Assembly (NCBI GenBank): GCA_964534745.1
Contig: CAZHQW010000004.1
Coordinates: 27,100 to 91,099, forward strand
Reading direction: 5' to 3'
DNA: 64,000 bases
Source: G020354785 sp964534745
Lineage (GTDB): Bacteria; Bacteroidota; Bacteroidia; Bacteroidales; UBA10428
A program made the position numbers and the translations under genes. The notes under the pieces were generated by a model that worked only from the letters and a program-made list of their open reading frames with translations, did not search any database and was not told the DNA's origin. Of this stretch, positions 16,545-25,574 are shown piece after piece. The first letter of the stretch is position 1, and every line of letters starts with the position of its first letter.

Positions 16545-18364
16545 TATCGTAATTTTTGCTGAAGTTTTATAATTGTATTGATTGCATCGGCATAAAGCTT
16601 ATGCATTCCTTCCGATTCAGAAACCGGACTGTACCTGGAGTACTCGCAGGTATCAATTATATCCAGGAACCTGTTTATAAGTTCATCATCAACCTTATGT
16701 TCAACCAGGGCCTGCCTTGAAGAGTCTTTTGACAGGCGGGCACCAGGAATGCTCAACTTGTCACTGAGGTAGCCCCACATTGCCTTTAGTACTTCCTCGT
16801 AAAATGCCTCATGGTTATTATGTTTCATCAATACGAGAGCTTTTCTCAGCCTTCTGCGAGCATATTTGTTTGCCTGCCTGTTCTTAACCAGGCTTATGTT
16901 TGAATTGCGTTTTATTCTTTCCCTTCTGATGATTATGAAGGCAATAAATAATAAAAACGATACAAGGTATGCAGCATAGAAGGCCGGGGATTCAAATATA
17001 TAGCCGCCTTTCTTTGATACTTTAAAAGGCTTGCTTTTGATATAAAATATATCACTACCCAGCAATTTAATATCTTCCTTTGATAATCCTGTTATAACTA
17101 TATCGGTAGTATCCTCCCTGCCTTTTATAACTGATATATTAAATTCCTGGGTTTTCAGTGTTTTATATAATTTTGATGAAGGATCAAAATATGTGAATTC
17201 CACAGGTTCTATTTTATAGTCTCCGGCATATCTCGGTATAATTGTATATTCAAATGTCTGGCGACCGGACAAGGCATTGTCCTGAACAGTATTTACGAGA
17301 GGTTCAAATGTTTCAAGCGAGGGCGGAAATTTTATCTTCAGGTCGTCAATGAGTTTGACATTACCTTTACCTGAAATATTTATCTTAAGAGTGATCGCAT
17401 CATTTGTAGTAACCTCAGTTTTATTGATTGATGCATCCAGATGGAAACTGCCCACAGCACCAGTATAGGAAGCAGGCCTGTTCAGGGGCAACGGCTTGAT
17501 GTTCAACCTGACTTTTTGGCTTTTCAGTGTGACCGGCACATTCTGAACCGAGGGGCCGAAGAAATCGTCGAATATGCTTTTCGATCTCCTCTGTATTTGT
17601 TTCTGGTAGGCAACATCAACTTCAAACGGCTGAATAATAATTTCACCTGCCCTCTGGGGATAGAGCACAACTTTTCTAAGTATTCCCGTGCCGTATATTT
17701 CACCATTAACATTTTCCCTTTCCAGGGACCTTAAAGCAGGTATGTCAACTGATTGCTGAAAGAATCCCTTAAAGTCAGGTCCCTTGAAATTAGGATCAAC
17801 CTGTGAAAGGTTAAGCCTGGAATATATTTTTATCCATGCTACTATCTGTTCTCCCACGTAAGCACTTGTTTTATCCACATGTAATCTGACAAAGAGGTTT
17901 TCGCTGGCCGGAACATCAATTTCACCCGCCGGTTTTTCTTCAGTCTCATCTGCCTGTGTTGCTGATGGAGGTGATGGCGCACTTCCTTTAACCACTTCTA
18001 TTTTTACGGGATTGGACTGGTAAGTGTCTCTTTTTATTTTTGCTGTTGCCGGCGGTATCGTATAGGTTCCCTCGCTGACTGCCTGCAGGTAATATGTATA
18101 TGAATAATTTACCGACCTGGTTGTCTTACCGTTAACTATCTGGATGCTCGAGCTTGAGCTTGTGCTGGGTCCCCCGAGGAGCCGGAAATCACTGAACTCG
18201 GGTATCTCCAGTTCCGAGGGATTGGCATTAAGCTCATAAACAAGCTGAAACTGTTCCCCTGTCCTTAGCACATCAGGTGCTGCATAGGCCTTAAAACTAA
18301 TATCCTGGCTATGCAGGCCTGATAGTATGCTAAAAACTGACAATATAAAAAAACAGTGCCTCAT
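16544..18364 (-). CDS. batD: BatD: aerotolerance membrane protein
   Basis: A 606-residue protein of the BatD/oxygen-tolerance family. After a signal peptide (about 1-20) come repeated Ig-like beta-sandwich segments in the periplasm, starting with a region containing the typical Gly-Gly-Pro-Ser-Thr-Ser-Ser-Ser pattern (about residues 45-55). A second copy of the fold follows (about 145-290) and a third contains NISGKGNVKLI (about 325-400). One membrane span lies at about 455-475, and a cytosolic helical tail follows. BatD is required, with BatA-C, for full aerotolerance or envelope integrity in Bacteroides and Francisella. It lies between batC and batE in the canonical order. Confidence 0.9.
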   Translation of the reverse strand: MRHCFFILSVFSILSGLHSQDISFKAYAAPDVLRTGEQFQLVYELNANPSELEIPEFSDFRLLGGPSTSSSSSIQIVNGKTTRSVNYSYTYYLQAVSEGTYTIPPATAKIKRDTYQSNPVKIEVVKGSAPSPPSATQADETEEKPAGEIDVPASENLFVRLHVDKTSAYVGEQIVAWIKIYSRLNLSQVDPNFKGPDFKGFFQQSVDIPALRSLERENVNGEIYGTGILRKVVLYPQRAGEIIIQPFEVDVAYQKQIQRRSKSIFDDFFGPSVQNVPVTLKSQKVRLNIKPLPLNRPASYTGAVGSFHLDASINKTEVTTNDAITLKINISGKGNVKLIDDLKIKFPPSLETFEPLVNTVQDNALSGRQTFEYTIIPRYAGDYKIEPVEFTYFDPSSKLYKTLKTQEFNISVIKGREDTTDIVITGLSKEDIKLLGSDIFYIKSKPFKVSKKGGYIFESPAFYAAYLVSFLLFIAFIIIRRERIKRNSNISLVKNRQANKYARRRLRKALVLMKHNNHEAFYEEVLKAMWGYLSDKLSIPGARLSKDSSRQALVEHKVDDELINRFLDIIDTCEYSRYSPVSESEGMHKLYADAINTIIKLQQKLR

Positions 18365-18381
18365 TGGCTATTCTTATTTAA

Positions 18382-19080
18382 TTACCAGTTTTTGTCAACC
18401 GGTACTTTTTTAACCTGTTTCTGCAGCTTCTTAAGTACATCATCTTCTTCCCTTTCCAGGGCATCCAGTATTCTTTCAGCATCTTCCCTGGAAATATCGT
18501 CCTTTTTTGCAGGCTGCTGTTGTGCCTGTTGCTGCTGTTGCTGTTCCTGTTCCTGTTGTTGCTGTTGCTGTTGCTGCTGTTGCCGGTCTTCCCCGCCCTG
18601 TTGTTGCTGCTGCTGTTGTTGCTGCTGCTGCTGTTGCTGCTGCTGCTGTTGCTGCTGCAACTTAAGCATTTTCATGGCAAGCTGAAGATTATGCTTGGCA
18701 TCCATATCAGCAGGACTGTTTTTAAGGGAGTTTTTGTAGGCCTCTATACTTCTTTCAAAGTCATTTCCCTTGAAAAAAGAATTACCCAGGTTATAATAAT
18801 ACCTGGCAAGTTCTTCCCTGTCCTTTTCATTTCCTGTAAGATTCATATACTTGGTCCCGGCCGCTTCATATTTCTCCTGTTTGTAAAGGGTATTTGCCAG
18901 GTTATAATCTGCTTTTTTTGAATCAGGTGTTTTCTCCAGGGCTTTACGGTATTGCACCTCAGCGGCATCATATTTTTCTTTATTGTATTGCCTGTTCCCC
19001 TGTCTTATAAATTTCCTCTCACTCTGTGAAAATACCTGGAGACTGATAAAAGCCAACATTGTATAAAATATAACTCTCAT
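18382..19080 (-). CDS. batC: BatC: TPR protein with long polyglutamine region
   Basis: A 232-residue secreted or membrane-anchored TPR protein. It has a signal peptide ending LQVFSQ, three TPR-like repeats (about residues 22-130, with YNLANTLYKQEKYEAA and YYNLGNSFFKGND), then an unusual glutamine region of about 20 uninterrupted Gln, a short GGEDR break, a second Gln/Glu tract and a charged C-terminal tail. The underlying DNA (18523-18657) mixes CAG and CAA codons. BatC proteins normally have a low-complexity linker here; the glutamine run is long for a bacterium. The opposite strand yields artefactual poly-Cys and poly-Leu frames. Confidence 0.88.
   Translation of the reverse strand: MRVIFYTMLAFISLQVFSQSERKFIRQGNRQYNKEKYDAAEVQYRKALEKTPDSKKADYNLANTLYKQEKYEAAGTKYMNLTGNEKDREELARYYYNLGNSFFKGNDFERSIEAYKNSLKNSPADMDAKHNLQLAMKMLKLQQQQQQQQQQQQQQQQQQQQGGEDRQQQQQQQQQQEQEQQQQQQAQQQPAKKDDISREDAERILDALEREEDDVLKKLQKQVKKVPVDKNW
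18523..18657 (-). repeat. CAG/CAA trinucleotide repeat region inside batC
   Basis: On the minus strand this is a nearly continuous run of CAG and CAA codons, with one pure stretch of 20 glutamine codons at 18598-18657 and a second interrupted tract. Such a repeat can expand or contract in steps of one residue by slippage without shifting the frame. Confidence 0.85.
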
Positions 19081-19086
19081 AATTGC

Positions 19087-20133
19087 CTATATTTTCACCT
19101 TAAATATTTTAATATTCTTAAGCCATTTGTTTTTTCTTTCCAGTATCAAAAAGTCCACTACCAGCAATCCGATTGCCAGCCATATCAGCACCGGGAATTG
19201 CTCTTCATATTCAGAATATACCTTGGATTCTATTTCTGCCTTTTCAAGCTTGTTAAGATCATTAAATAGCTTGTTCAGACCTGCATTTGTACTTGTCGCA
19301 TGGTAGTATTTTCCGCCGCCGGCGGCTGCGATCTGGCTCAGTACCTTTGCATTCAGCCTGCTTGTCACAACGTCACCCTGGCGGTCTTTCAGGAATTCCT
19401 GTTTATTGTAGGCTCCCCTGATGGGTATGGGTGCCCCGTCATGTGAACCCATGCCTATTGTGTACACTTTTATACCTTTCTCATTTGCTTCTTCCGCTGC
19501 CTGTACCGCGTCTCCTTCATGATTCTCACCGTCAGAGATTATTATTATTGCCTTGTTTGTTTCGGTATCCTGTGTAAAGGAGTTGCCGGCAAGCCTTATT
19601 GCTTTATCAATGGCAGTCCCCTGGCGTGATACTATATCGGTATTAATATTATTTAAAAACATTCTCGTTCCGGCATAGTCAGTTGTAATAGGCACCTGTA
19701 TATATGCATCGCCTGCAAAAACTATGAGTCCGATCCTGTCATTTTCCATCTGGTCAAGTAATCTCAGTATTGCCTGTCTAGACCTTTCGAGCCTGTCAGG
19801 TTTAATATCTTCCGCCAGCATGCTGTTTGAAATATCGAGGGCAATAATTATCTCAATCCCTTTTCTTTTTATCTCTTTGAGCCTGGAGCCAAACTGGGGA
19901 CCTGCCAGTGCAAATATTACGGTGATTAATGCCAGGGTGAGAATAATAAACTTCAGATGTGATCTGAAATTTGACACATCAGGCATCAACTGCTCAACCA
20001 CTGCAGGATTCCCGAATTTCCTTATCGACTTCTTTTTAATCTGATATGCAATTATATAAATTATTATAAGGACCGGTATCCCGGCCAGCATATATAGAAA
20101 CTCGCTATTACCAAATCTGAACATACTAGACAA
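19087..20133 (-). CDS. batB: BatB: VWA-domain membrane protein
   Basis: A 348-residue inner-membrane protein with two N-terminal spans (about 13-30 and 60-80) and one C-terminal span (about 312-332). These frame a VWA domain (about 90-290) that carries a full MIDAS: DISNS, then a Thr in TTDYAGT, and the Asp of IIISDGENHE. VWA proteins of this kind bind metal and partner proteins and work with MoxR ATPases. It follows batA with 2 bp between the genes, in the standard Bat operon order. Confidence 0.92.
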   Translation of the reverse strand: MSSMFRFGNSEFLYMLAGIPVLIIIYIIAYQIKKKSIRKFGNPAVVEQLMPDVSNFRSHLKFIILTLALITVIFALAGPQFGSRLKEIKRKGIEIIIALDISNSMLAEDIKPDRLERSRQAILRLLDQMENDRIGLIVFAGDAYIQVPITTDYAGTRMFLNNINTDIVSRQGTAIDKAIRLAGNSFTQDTETNKAIIIISDGENHEGDAVQAAEEANEKGIKVYTIGMGSHDGAPIPIRGAYNKQEFLKDRQGDVVTSRLNAKVLSQIAAAGGGKYYHATSTNAGLNKLFNDLNKLEKAEIESKVYSEYEEQFPVLIWLAIGLLVVDFLILERKNKWLKNIKIFKVKI

Positions 20134-20135
20134 GC

Positions 20136-21134
20136 TTAAGGTATATTTTTAAGTATAGTATTTTTAAGCAGTATTTCACCTGATAATACCAGGGCTGCAG
20201 CAAAGGCAAACCACATGTATCTCTCCTGTCTTTTGCTGTATTCCCTGATATCTATCTTTGATTTCTCAAGTTTATCAATCATACCATATATTTCTCTCAG
20301 TTTCTCATTATCTGTTGCACGGAAGTATTTACCGCCGGTGATATCTGCAATTTCCTGCAGCATCTCTTCATCAATTTCCACAGGCATATCCTGAAAAATA
20401 ACAGCGCCGGTAAAAGGATTCTGCACCGGATAGGGCGCGGTACCCATACTGCCGACACCGATAGTGTATACCCTGATCCCGAATGTCCTTGCTATCTCGG
20501 CTGCTGTCAGCGGGTCAACAGAGCCCATGTTGTTAACACCGTCGGTTAAAAGTATTATCACCTTACTTATGGCATTACTGTCCTTCAGCCTTTTCACAGC
20601 ATTCGCCAGTCCGACCCCTATAGCCGTCCCGTCCTCAATCATACCGCTTTTTATGTTGCCGAAAAGGTTAACCAGCACTTTATGATCAGTGGTCAGGGGG
20701 CACTGTGTAAAGCTTTCCCCGCTGAACACAACAAGGCCCATCCTGTCATTTCTTCTTCCCGAAATAAACTCGATAGCTATTTCCTTTGAAGCGCCAAGCC
20801 TGTCAGGCTTGAAATCGCGCGCAAGCATGCTCCCTGATATATCAAGAGCCAGCATGATATCAATACCTTCAGTAAAGCTTTTTTCCCAGCTACGCGTGGA
20901 CTGGGGCCTTGCAAGCACTATGATAAGGAGGACCAGTGCCAGCAACCTGAACACAAACAGGATATGTCTTAAATAAGCTTTAAAGGATCTCCCGGCGTTG
21001 AGTACCGGCTTAATGGTAGATACGAGGATTGTAGCATTGAACTTCCTTTCTTTCCATATATACCATGCAACAGCTGGTACTAATAATAACAGCAGGTAGA
21101 AATACTCAGGATGTGCAAATTCAAACCGACCCAT
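20136..21134 (-). CDS. batA: BatA: VWA-domain membrane protein
   Basis: A 332-residue paralogue of BatB with the same layout: two N-terminal spans (about 8-25 and 55-77), a VWA domain (about 90-290) and a C-terminal span (about 308-328). The MIDAS residues are in LALDISGSMLARD, CPLTTDHK and ILLTDGVNNMGS. BatA and BatB probably form a complex whose VWA domains face the periplasm, assembled with MoxR in the cytosol. Only 3 bp separate it from the upstream BatD-like gene. Confidence 0.92.
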   Translation of the reverse strand: MGRFEFAHPEYFYLLLLLVPAVAWYIWKERKFNATILVSTIKPVLNAGRSFKAYLRHILFVFRLLALVLLIIVLARPQSTRSWEKSFTEGIDIMLALDISGSMLARDFKPDRLGASKEIAIEFISGRRNDRMGLVVFSGESFTQCPLTTDHKVLVNLFGNIKSGMIEDGTAIGVGLANAVKRLKDSNAISKVIILLTDGVNNMGSVDPLTAAEIARTFGIRVYTIGVGSMGTAPYPVQNPFTGAVIFQDMPVEIDEEMLQEIADITGGKYFRATDNEKLREIYGMIDKLEKSKIDIREYSKRQERYMWFAFAAALVLSGEILLKNTILKNIP

Positions 21135-21137
21135 ACT

Positions 21138-22145
21138 CTATGCAGTTAATTCTCTTTGTTTATTTTTTACTCTTTTATCTCCCGTGCCGTTCTGCTGTGC
21201 AGGCACAAATTTTGTGTTCCTCACAAACTCATAGGCGTTCTCCATAAGAGTTATATTTTCTTCGGGCAGTGGCTCACCCCTGGCAAACTTCACCAGATCC
21301 GCAAGATTCAGTAGTTGCTCCAGTATATTATAGTTTACATTCTCAATTTCCCTGTCCCTGAATTCATATAGTATTTCGCTTGTTGTCTGCTCCATTGCCA
21401 TTATATCAAATCTTCTCTCAATATATGTGCGTATAATCTCCGTTAACCTTGTATAGTATAACTTGACCTTGTTTTGCTGCCACAGTTTTTCGGCCTTAAG
21501 CTTGTCAAGCTCACGCAAGGCAACGATGTGAGGTATCTCAGGGGGCCTTATCCTTCTTAATATTGGTTTATCTTTCTTTTTCCTGTCGATGTAATAAAAA
21601 ATAAACCATATTAGCAGTCCGGTAAAAATCAGCGATAAAACTAAAGGGTATAATTCGCTGAAACTGTAGGGAGCTTTATATATTCCTTTTATATCTCTTA
21701 TTGTTCCTGTTGTATCGATTTTCACGGGAAGGACTTCAAGGTATTCTGCCGGTGAGCTTATAGAATCGGTAAATCCACCGGAGCGGTATACGAAGTTTAC
21801 CGGCGGAATATACAGGAGTCCGCTATCAAAAGCTGTAACCGTTAGATTCTGGTACAGGGCTACCTTGTTATCATCCAGCTTTGAAGAATCAATTTCTGAC
21901 TTATTAACTATTTCTATCTCGTCAGTAAGTTTGGCATCAAATTGCGGAAATAATACAGTTGCGCTTTCAGGCTTTATAACCTCTATTGACAAATTTACCT
22001 GGTCACCTATGAGTATCCTGTTAGTATCAAGCTCCATGCTTATAGTAAGCAGCTGACTATAAGCTGCCCGGGAAAAAAATGCCAGTGCAATTATTATATA
22101 TAAACCAGTCTTTCTTTTTTTATATCTTATCATGCTTTCAAACAA
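21138..22145 (-). CDS. BatD-like N-terminal beta domain membrane protein
   Basis: A 335-residue protein with a signal peptide (about residues 13-31), a BatD-like beta-sandwich domain (about 32-155, with DTNRILIGDQVNLSIEV), one membrane span (about 168-188) and a cytosolic helical region (about 200-310). It resembles a short BatD fused to a DUF4381-like cytosolic domain. It sits between the DUF58 gene and batA, the place commonly occupied by such a protein in Bacteroidota Bat operons. Its role is inferred from that position: a component or stabiliser of the VWA complex. Confidence 0.75.
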   Translation of the reverse strand: MFESMIRYKKRKTGLYIIIALAFFSRAAYSQLLTISMELDTNRILIGDQVNLSIEVIKPESATVLFPQFDAKLTDEIEIVNKSEIDSSKLDDNKVALYQNLTVTAFDSGLLYIPPVNFVYRSGGFTDSISSPAEYLEVLPVKIDTTGTIRDIKGIYKAPYSFSELYPLVLSLIFTGLLIWFIFYYIDRKKKDKPILRRIRPPEIPHIVALRELDKLKAEKLWQQNKVKLYYTRLTEIIRTYIERRFDIMAMEQTTSEILYEFRDREIENVNYNILEQLLNLADLVKFARGEPLPEENITLMENAYEFVRNTKFVPAQQNGTGDKRVKNKQRELTA

Positions 22146-22166
22146 TAAACCTTAATTTCTAATATT

Positions 22167-23048
22167 TTACCGGGCTCTCCTTTTAAAAAGATTTATTAAT
22201 GGTTTAACATAGTCCTCGCCAGTTGATATTGAGGCATAGTCCACCCCAAACCTTGATAACATTTCATCCATATCTTCGTTGCGCTTTCTCCATGAATGCC
22301 TGTATGTGTCCCTTATATAGCTTTCTGAGGTATCTATCCATATATCCCGGCCGCTCTCGGCATCCAGCAGCTTTACCAGTCCGATTGGCGGCAGTTCTGT
22401 CTCTCTCAGATCATAGATTTTCAGTCCCACCAGGTCATGTTTTTTTGAAGCTATTTTGAGGGCATCTTCAAAATTGTCATCCATGAAGTCGGATATCAGG
22501 AAAGCCGTACTTCTTTTCTTTATAGCATTTATAAGAAACCTCAGGGCGCCGGTAATATTTGTTCCTGTGCTCACCGGTTCAAAATTCAGCAGTTCCCTGA
22601 TAATTCTTAATATATGCTGTTTCCCTTTCTTGGGTGGAATAAATTTCTCTATCCTGTCGCTGAACATAATGACACCGACCTTATCATTATTCTGGATGGC
22701 AGAGAATGAGAGTACTGCCGATATCTCTGTAATAAGATTTTTTTTGAGCATCACTTGTGTGCCAAAGTTGCGCGAGCCGCTGACATCTAATATCAGCATC
22801 ACTGTCAGTTCCCTTTCCTCTTCGTATATTTTGATGTAGGGATGATTGAACCTTGCTGTGACATTCCAGTCAATATTCCTGATATCATCCCCGAACTGGT
22901 ATTCCCTGACCTCACTGAAGGCCATGCCTTTTCCTTTAAATGCGGAATGGTATTCGCCTGCAAATATATGTTTTGACAGTCCCCTGCTTTTTATTTCTAT
23001 TTTTCTGACACGTTTAAGTAATTCAGTTGCTTCCACAATTATTATCAA
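22167..23048 (-). CDS. DUF58 (VWA-like) protein of the MoxR-Bat operon
   Basis: A 293-residue cytosolic protein with the DUF58 signature YHSAFKGKGMAFSEVREYQ followed by a VWA-like fold that keeps a DxSxS metal motif (LILDVSGSRNF) and a later Asp (LISDFMDD). DUF58 proteins are the usual partners of MoxR ATPases. The ORF starts with ATG 23048, but GTG at 23036 would give the start VEATELLKRVRKIEIK and is equally plausible by family comparison. It lies 10 bp after a small secreted-protein gene. Confidence 0.9.
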   Translation of the reverse strand: MIIIVEATELLKRVRKIEIKSRGLSKHIFAGEYHSAFKGKGMAFSEVREYQFGDDIRNIDWNVTARFNHPYIKIYEEERELTVMLILDVSGSRNFGTQVMLKKNLITEISAVLSFSAIQNNDKVGVIMFSDRIEKFIPPKKGKQHILRIIRELLNFEPVSTGTNITGALRFLINAIKKRSTAFLISDFMDDNFEDALKIASKKHDLVGLKIYDLRETELPPIGLVKLLDAESGRDIWIDTSESYIRDTYRHSWRKRNEDMDEMLSRFGVDYASISTGEDYVKPLINLFKRRAR

Positions 23049-23058
23049 CTACTTAATA

Positions 23059-23472
23059 TTATTTCTCTTCTTTCTTTGTACTAACAGTAAAAAACCATTC
23101 TTCTTTCTTCAGGCTTACCGTATATGTCTTGCCCTGATCCCTGTATGTCCATTTATCCTCGCTGTGCCTGCTGTAGTTACTATTCAGTGAATCCAGTACA
23201 TCGCGCAGGTTGGCGTAGTCCGACATGAGCCTGACATAGGTACAGCAATCATCTTCATCAAGAAAGAACAGTAATGTCTGTTCATTTACCTTATCTTCAT
23301 ATTTGAGATAATTATATGCTTTATTAATAACTCCTGCATTAAGCCTGAAGTCTCTTTGAGTCTCGTCCATCAGACTTATGATCTCATCCTTATAAAGGCC
23401 AATGTAATTCTGGGCATTAACCCTTAATGCCAGGACAAATGCAATTAACGCTATATAAATAGTTACTTTCAT
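23059..23472 (-). CDS. Small secreted hypothetical protein within the Bat operon
   Basis: A 137-residue product starting MKVTIYIALIAFVLALRVNA, a clear signal peptide. The mature part is short, mixed alpha/beta, with paired cysteines in EDDCCTYVRL and an acidic-to-basic gradient toward the C-terminus. I do not recognise a family. ATG 23472 is chosen rather than the first ATG of the frame (23568), because that would put 32 residues inside moxR and hide the signal peptide. The spacing (22 bp after moxR, 10 bp before the DUF58 gene) shows it is part of the operon, so an envelope-related role in the Bat system is possible. Confidence 0.75.
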   Translation of the reverse strand: MKVTIYIALIAFVLALRVNAQNYIGLYKDEIISLMDETQRDFRLNAGVINKAYNYLKYEDKVNEQTLLFFLDEDDCCTYVRLMSDYANLRDVLDSLNSNYSRHSEDKWTYRDQGKTYTVSLKKEEWFFTVSTKKEEK

Positions 23473-23494
23473 TAATTCTATGCCTGTCAGTTTA

Positions 23495-24493
23495 TTAAGG
23501 AACCTCAATATTATTGAGTATATCAGTAATAATATGCTCGGTAGTGATATTCTCGGCTTCGGCCTCATAGGTCAGTCCGATTCTGTGCCTGAGCACATCA
23601 TGGCAAACAGCCCTGACATCCTCCGGAATAACATAGCCTCTCCTCTTAATAAAGGCATAAGCTTTAGATGCTGCGGCAAGGTATATGCTGGCCCTGGGCG
23701 AACCTCCGTAATTTATCATGCTTGTATACTGTGGCAGGTTATATTCACCGGGATATCTTGTAGCAAAGACTATATTTAATATATACTGTTCTATTTTCTC
23801 ATCCATATATACTTCTTTAACAACCTCCCTGGCCCTAAGTATATCAGCAGGTTTCATGACTGTTGAAGGAGAAGGAAATACTTTTCCCAGGTTTTCTCTC
23901 ATTATAAGACGTTCATCATCCTGATTAGGATAATCTATAACAACTTTCAGCATAAAACGGTCGACCTGTGCTTCAGGTAAGGGGTAAGTACCTTCCTGCT
24001 CTATAGGGTTCTGTGTTGCCAGAACCAGGAAGGGCATCGGTAGTGGATAGGACTCTGAGCCTATTGTAACCTGTTTCTCCTGCATAGCTTCCAGGAGAGC
24101 ACTCTGCACTTTTGCAGGTGACCTGTTAACTTCATCAGCAAGGATAAAATTGGCAAAAACAGGGCCCTTCTTTACAAGGAAGTCCTCTTTCTTCTGGCTG
24201 TATATCATGGTACCTATTAAGTCAGCAGGCAGTAAATCAGGGGTAAATTGTATCCTGCTGAATTTTGCATCAATAGTCTGCGCCAGCGTCTTTATGGCCA
24301 GCGTCTTTGCCAGTCCGGGCACTCCCTCAATAAGTATATGTCCGTCCGATAAAAGACCTGTCAACAAGCTGTCTATCAAATGCTTCTGTCCGATAATTAC
24401 CTTTTTTATTTCAATATTAATAATATCCACAAAAGAGCTCTCCTTTTGTATTTTCTCATTTAATTCTTTTACGTTTACTGCTATTTCAGACAT
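23495..24493 (-). CDS. moxR: MoxR family AAA ATPase
   Basis: A 332-residue AAA+ ATPase. Walker A is in EGVPGLAKTLAIKTLA, Walker B in FILADEVNRSP, sensor 1 in LATQNPIEQEGTYPLPEAQ and an arginine finger region in VDRFMLKV; a C-terminal lid domain follows. MoxR ATPases act as chaperones for the metal-binding VWA proteins encoded next to them. It is the first gene of the operon that continues through batE (nine genes on one strand with gaps under 25 bp). The 202-bp region before it is shared with the divergent truA gene and shows no exact TAnnTTTG box on this strand. Confidence 0.95.
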   Translation of the reverse strand: MSEIAVNVKELNEKIQKESSFVDIINIEIKKVIIGQKHLIDSLLTGLLSDGHILIEGVPGLAKTLAIKTLAQTIDAKFSRIQFTPDLLPADLIGTMIYSQKKEDFLVKKGPVFANFILADEVNRSPAKVQSALLEAMQEKQVTIGSESYPLPMPFLVLATQNPIEQEGTYPLPEAQVDRFMLKVVIDYPNQDDERLIMRENLGKVFPSPSTVMKPADILRAREVVKEVYMDEKIEQYILNIVFATRYPGEYNLPQYTSMINYGGSPRASIYLAAASKAYAFIKRRGYVIPEDVRAVCHDVLRHRIGLTYEAEAENITTEHIITDILNNIEVP

Positions 24494-24695
24494 ACCATTA
24501 TTAATTTTAACTTTATTAATAAATTTTTTTAAAAACGTGTCGAAGGTAACAAAATTTATTCCAAATGATTTGTTATTTTTTCTTAAATGGACATAATTTA
24601 TTGAAATGTAATTAATTAACTTGTGTTAAAAAATGTTAAATGTCAGTTAGTTACAAATTATTTATAATTTAGGGCTGCCAATATAAATATAAAGC

Positions 24696-25448
24696 ATGGC
24701 TACAAAACAAAGATATTTTATCCATTTTGCGTTTAAAGGTACAAGTTACCATGGCTGGCAGATTCAGCCCAATGCTGTTACAGTGCAGGGCATTCTGAAT
24801 AAAGCCATGTCGACAGTTATCAGGGAAAATATACTGACAACAGGAGCGGGACGGACCGATACAGGTGTCCATGCAAAATTTTTTGTGGCCCATTTTGACA
24901 GTAATAACAAGGGACTGGACAATGATCCGGGATTAATTTACAGCCTCAACAGTGTTCTACCCTCCGATATCTCGGTATATAAGATATTTAAGGTCAGGCA
25001 GAATGCAAATGCCAGGTTTGATGCCATATCCAGAACTTATGAATACCGCATTTCAAGAACAAATGACCCTTTTGAAAAGGAATATAGCTGGTACATTTAT
25101 TACAGCCTGAACATTGAAAAAATGAATGAAGCGGCTGCCTGGCTTAAAAAAGTAAAGGATTTTACAAGTTTCGGCAAGTACCACACCAATGTTAAGACAA
25201 ATATCTGCCGGATATCTTATTCAAAGTGGAGTGAGGATGGGGATATGCTTGTTTTTACCATTAAGGGCGATCGATTCCTGAGGAATATGGTCAGGGCAGT
25301 AGCAGGGACTATGGTATTGATCGGACGCGGTAAGCTGGATGTTTCCGAATTTAAGAATATTATAGAGCAAAAAGTTAAAGTCAGCTACACGGTTCCTCCA
25401 CAGGGACTTTTTTTAACAAAAATAGAATACCATGTTAATATAATTTAA
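24696..25448 (+). CDS. truA: tRNA pseudouridine synthase A
   Basis: A 250-residue enzyme that converts U38-U40 of tRNA anticodon stems to pseudouridine. The catalytic Asp55 lies in the signature GAGRTDTGVHA. Other family motifs are YHGWQIQPN near the N-terminus, RTYEYRI in the middle and FLRNMVRAVAGTMVLIG toward the C-terminus. The length is standard. The gene diverges from moxR and is followed by a YfiR-like gene with its own promoter box, so it is probably monocistronic. Confidence 0.96.
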   Translation: MATKQRYFIHFAFKGTSYHGWQIQPNAVTVQGILNKAMSTVIRENILTTGAGRTDTGVHAKFFVAHFDSNNKGLDNDPGLIYSLNSVLPSDISVYKIFKVRQNANARFDAISRTYEYRISRTNDPFEKEYSWYIYYSLNIEKMNEAAAWLKKVKDFTSFGKYHTNVKTNICRISYSKWSEDGDMLVFTIKGDRFLRNMVRAVAGTMVLIGRGKLDVSEFKNIIEQKVKVSYTVPPQGLFLTKIEYHVNII

Positions 25449-25512
25449 TATTTGCTATTGTTATTAATATTTAAAATGACTTTCTTTACTATCCATAATG
25501 GATTATATGGAT

Positions 25513-25520
25513 TATATTTG
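25513..25520 (+). promoter_or_regulatory. -7 box of the YfiR-like gene
   Basis: TATATTTG is an exact TAnnTTTG match, 54 bp before the ATG at 25575. No convincing -33 TTTG is seen at the usual distance. Confidence 0.5.
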
Positions 25521-25574
25521 TATAACTTTTTTTATTTTATAACGTAAAAAATTGCGAAAACATTAGTAAGGGTT

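Noticed and set aside
18356..18921. Plus-strand frames rich in Cys and Leu opposite batC
   Set aside because: They are mirror translations of the CAG/CAA repeat that encodes polyglutamine on the minus strand.
23473..23568. Longer frame of the small secreted Bat-operon protein
   Set aside because: It would overlap moxR and hide the signal peptide that starts at 23472.
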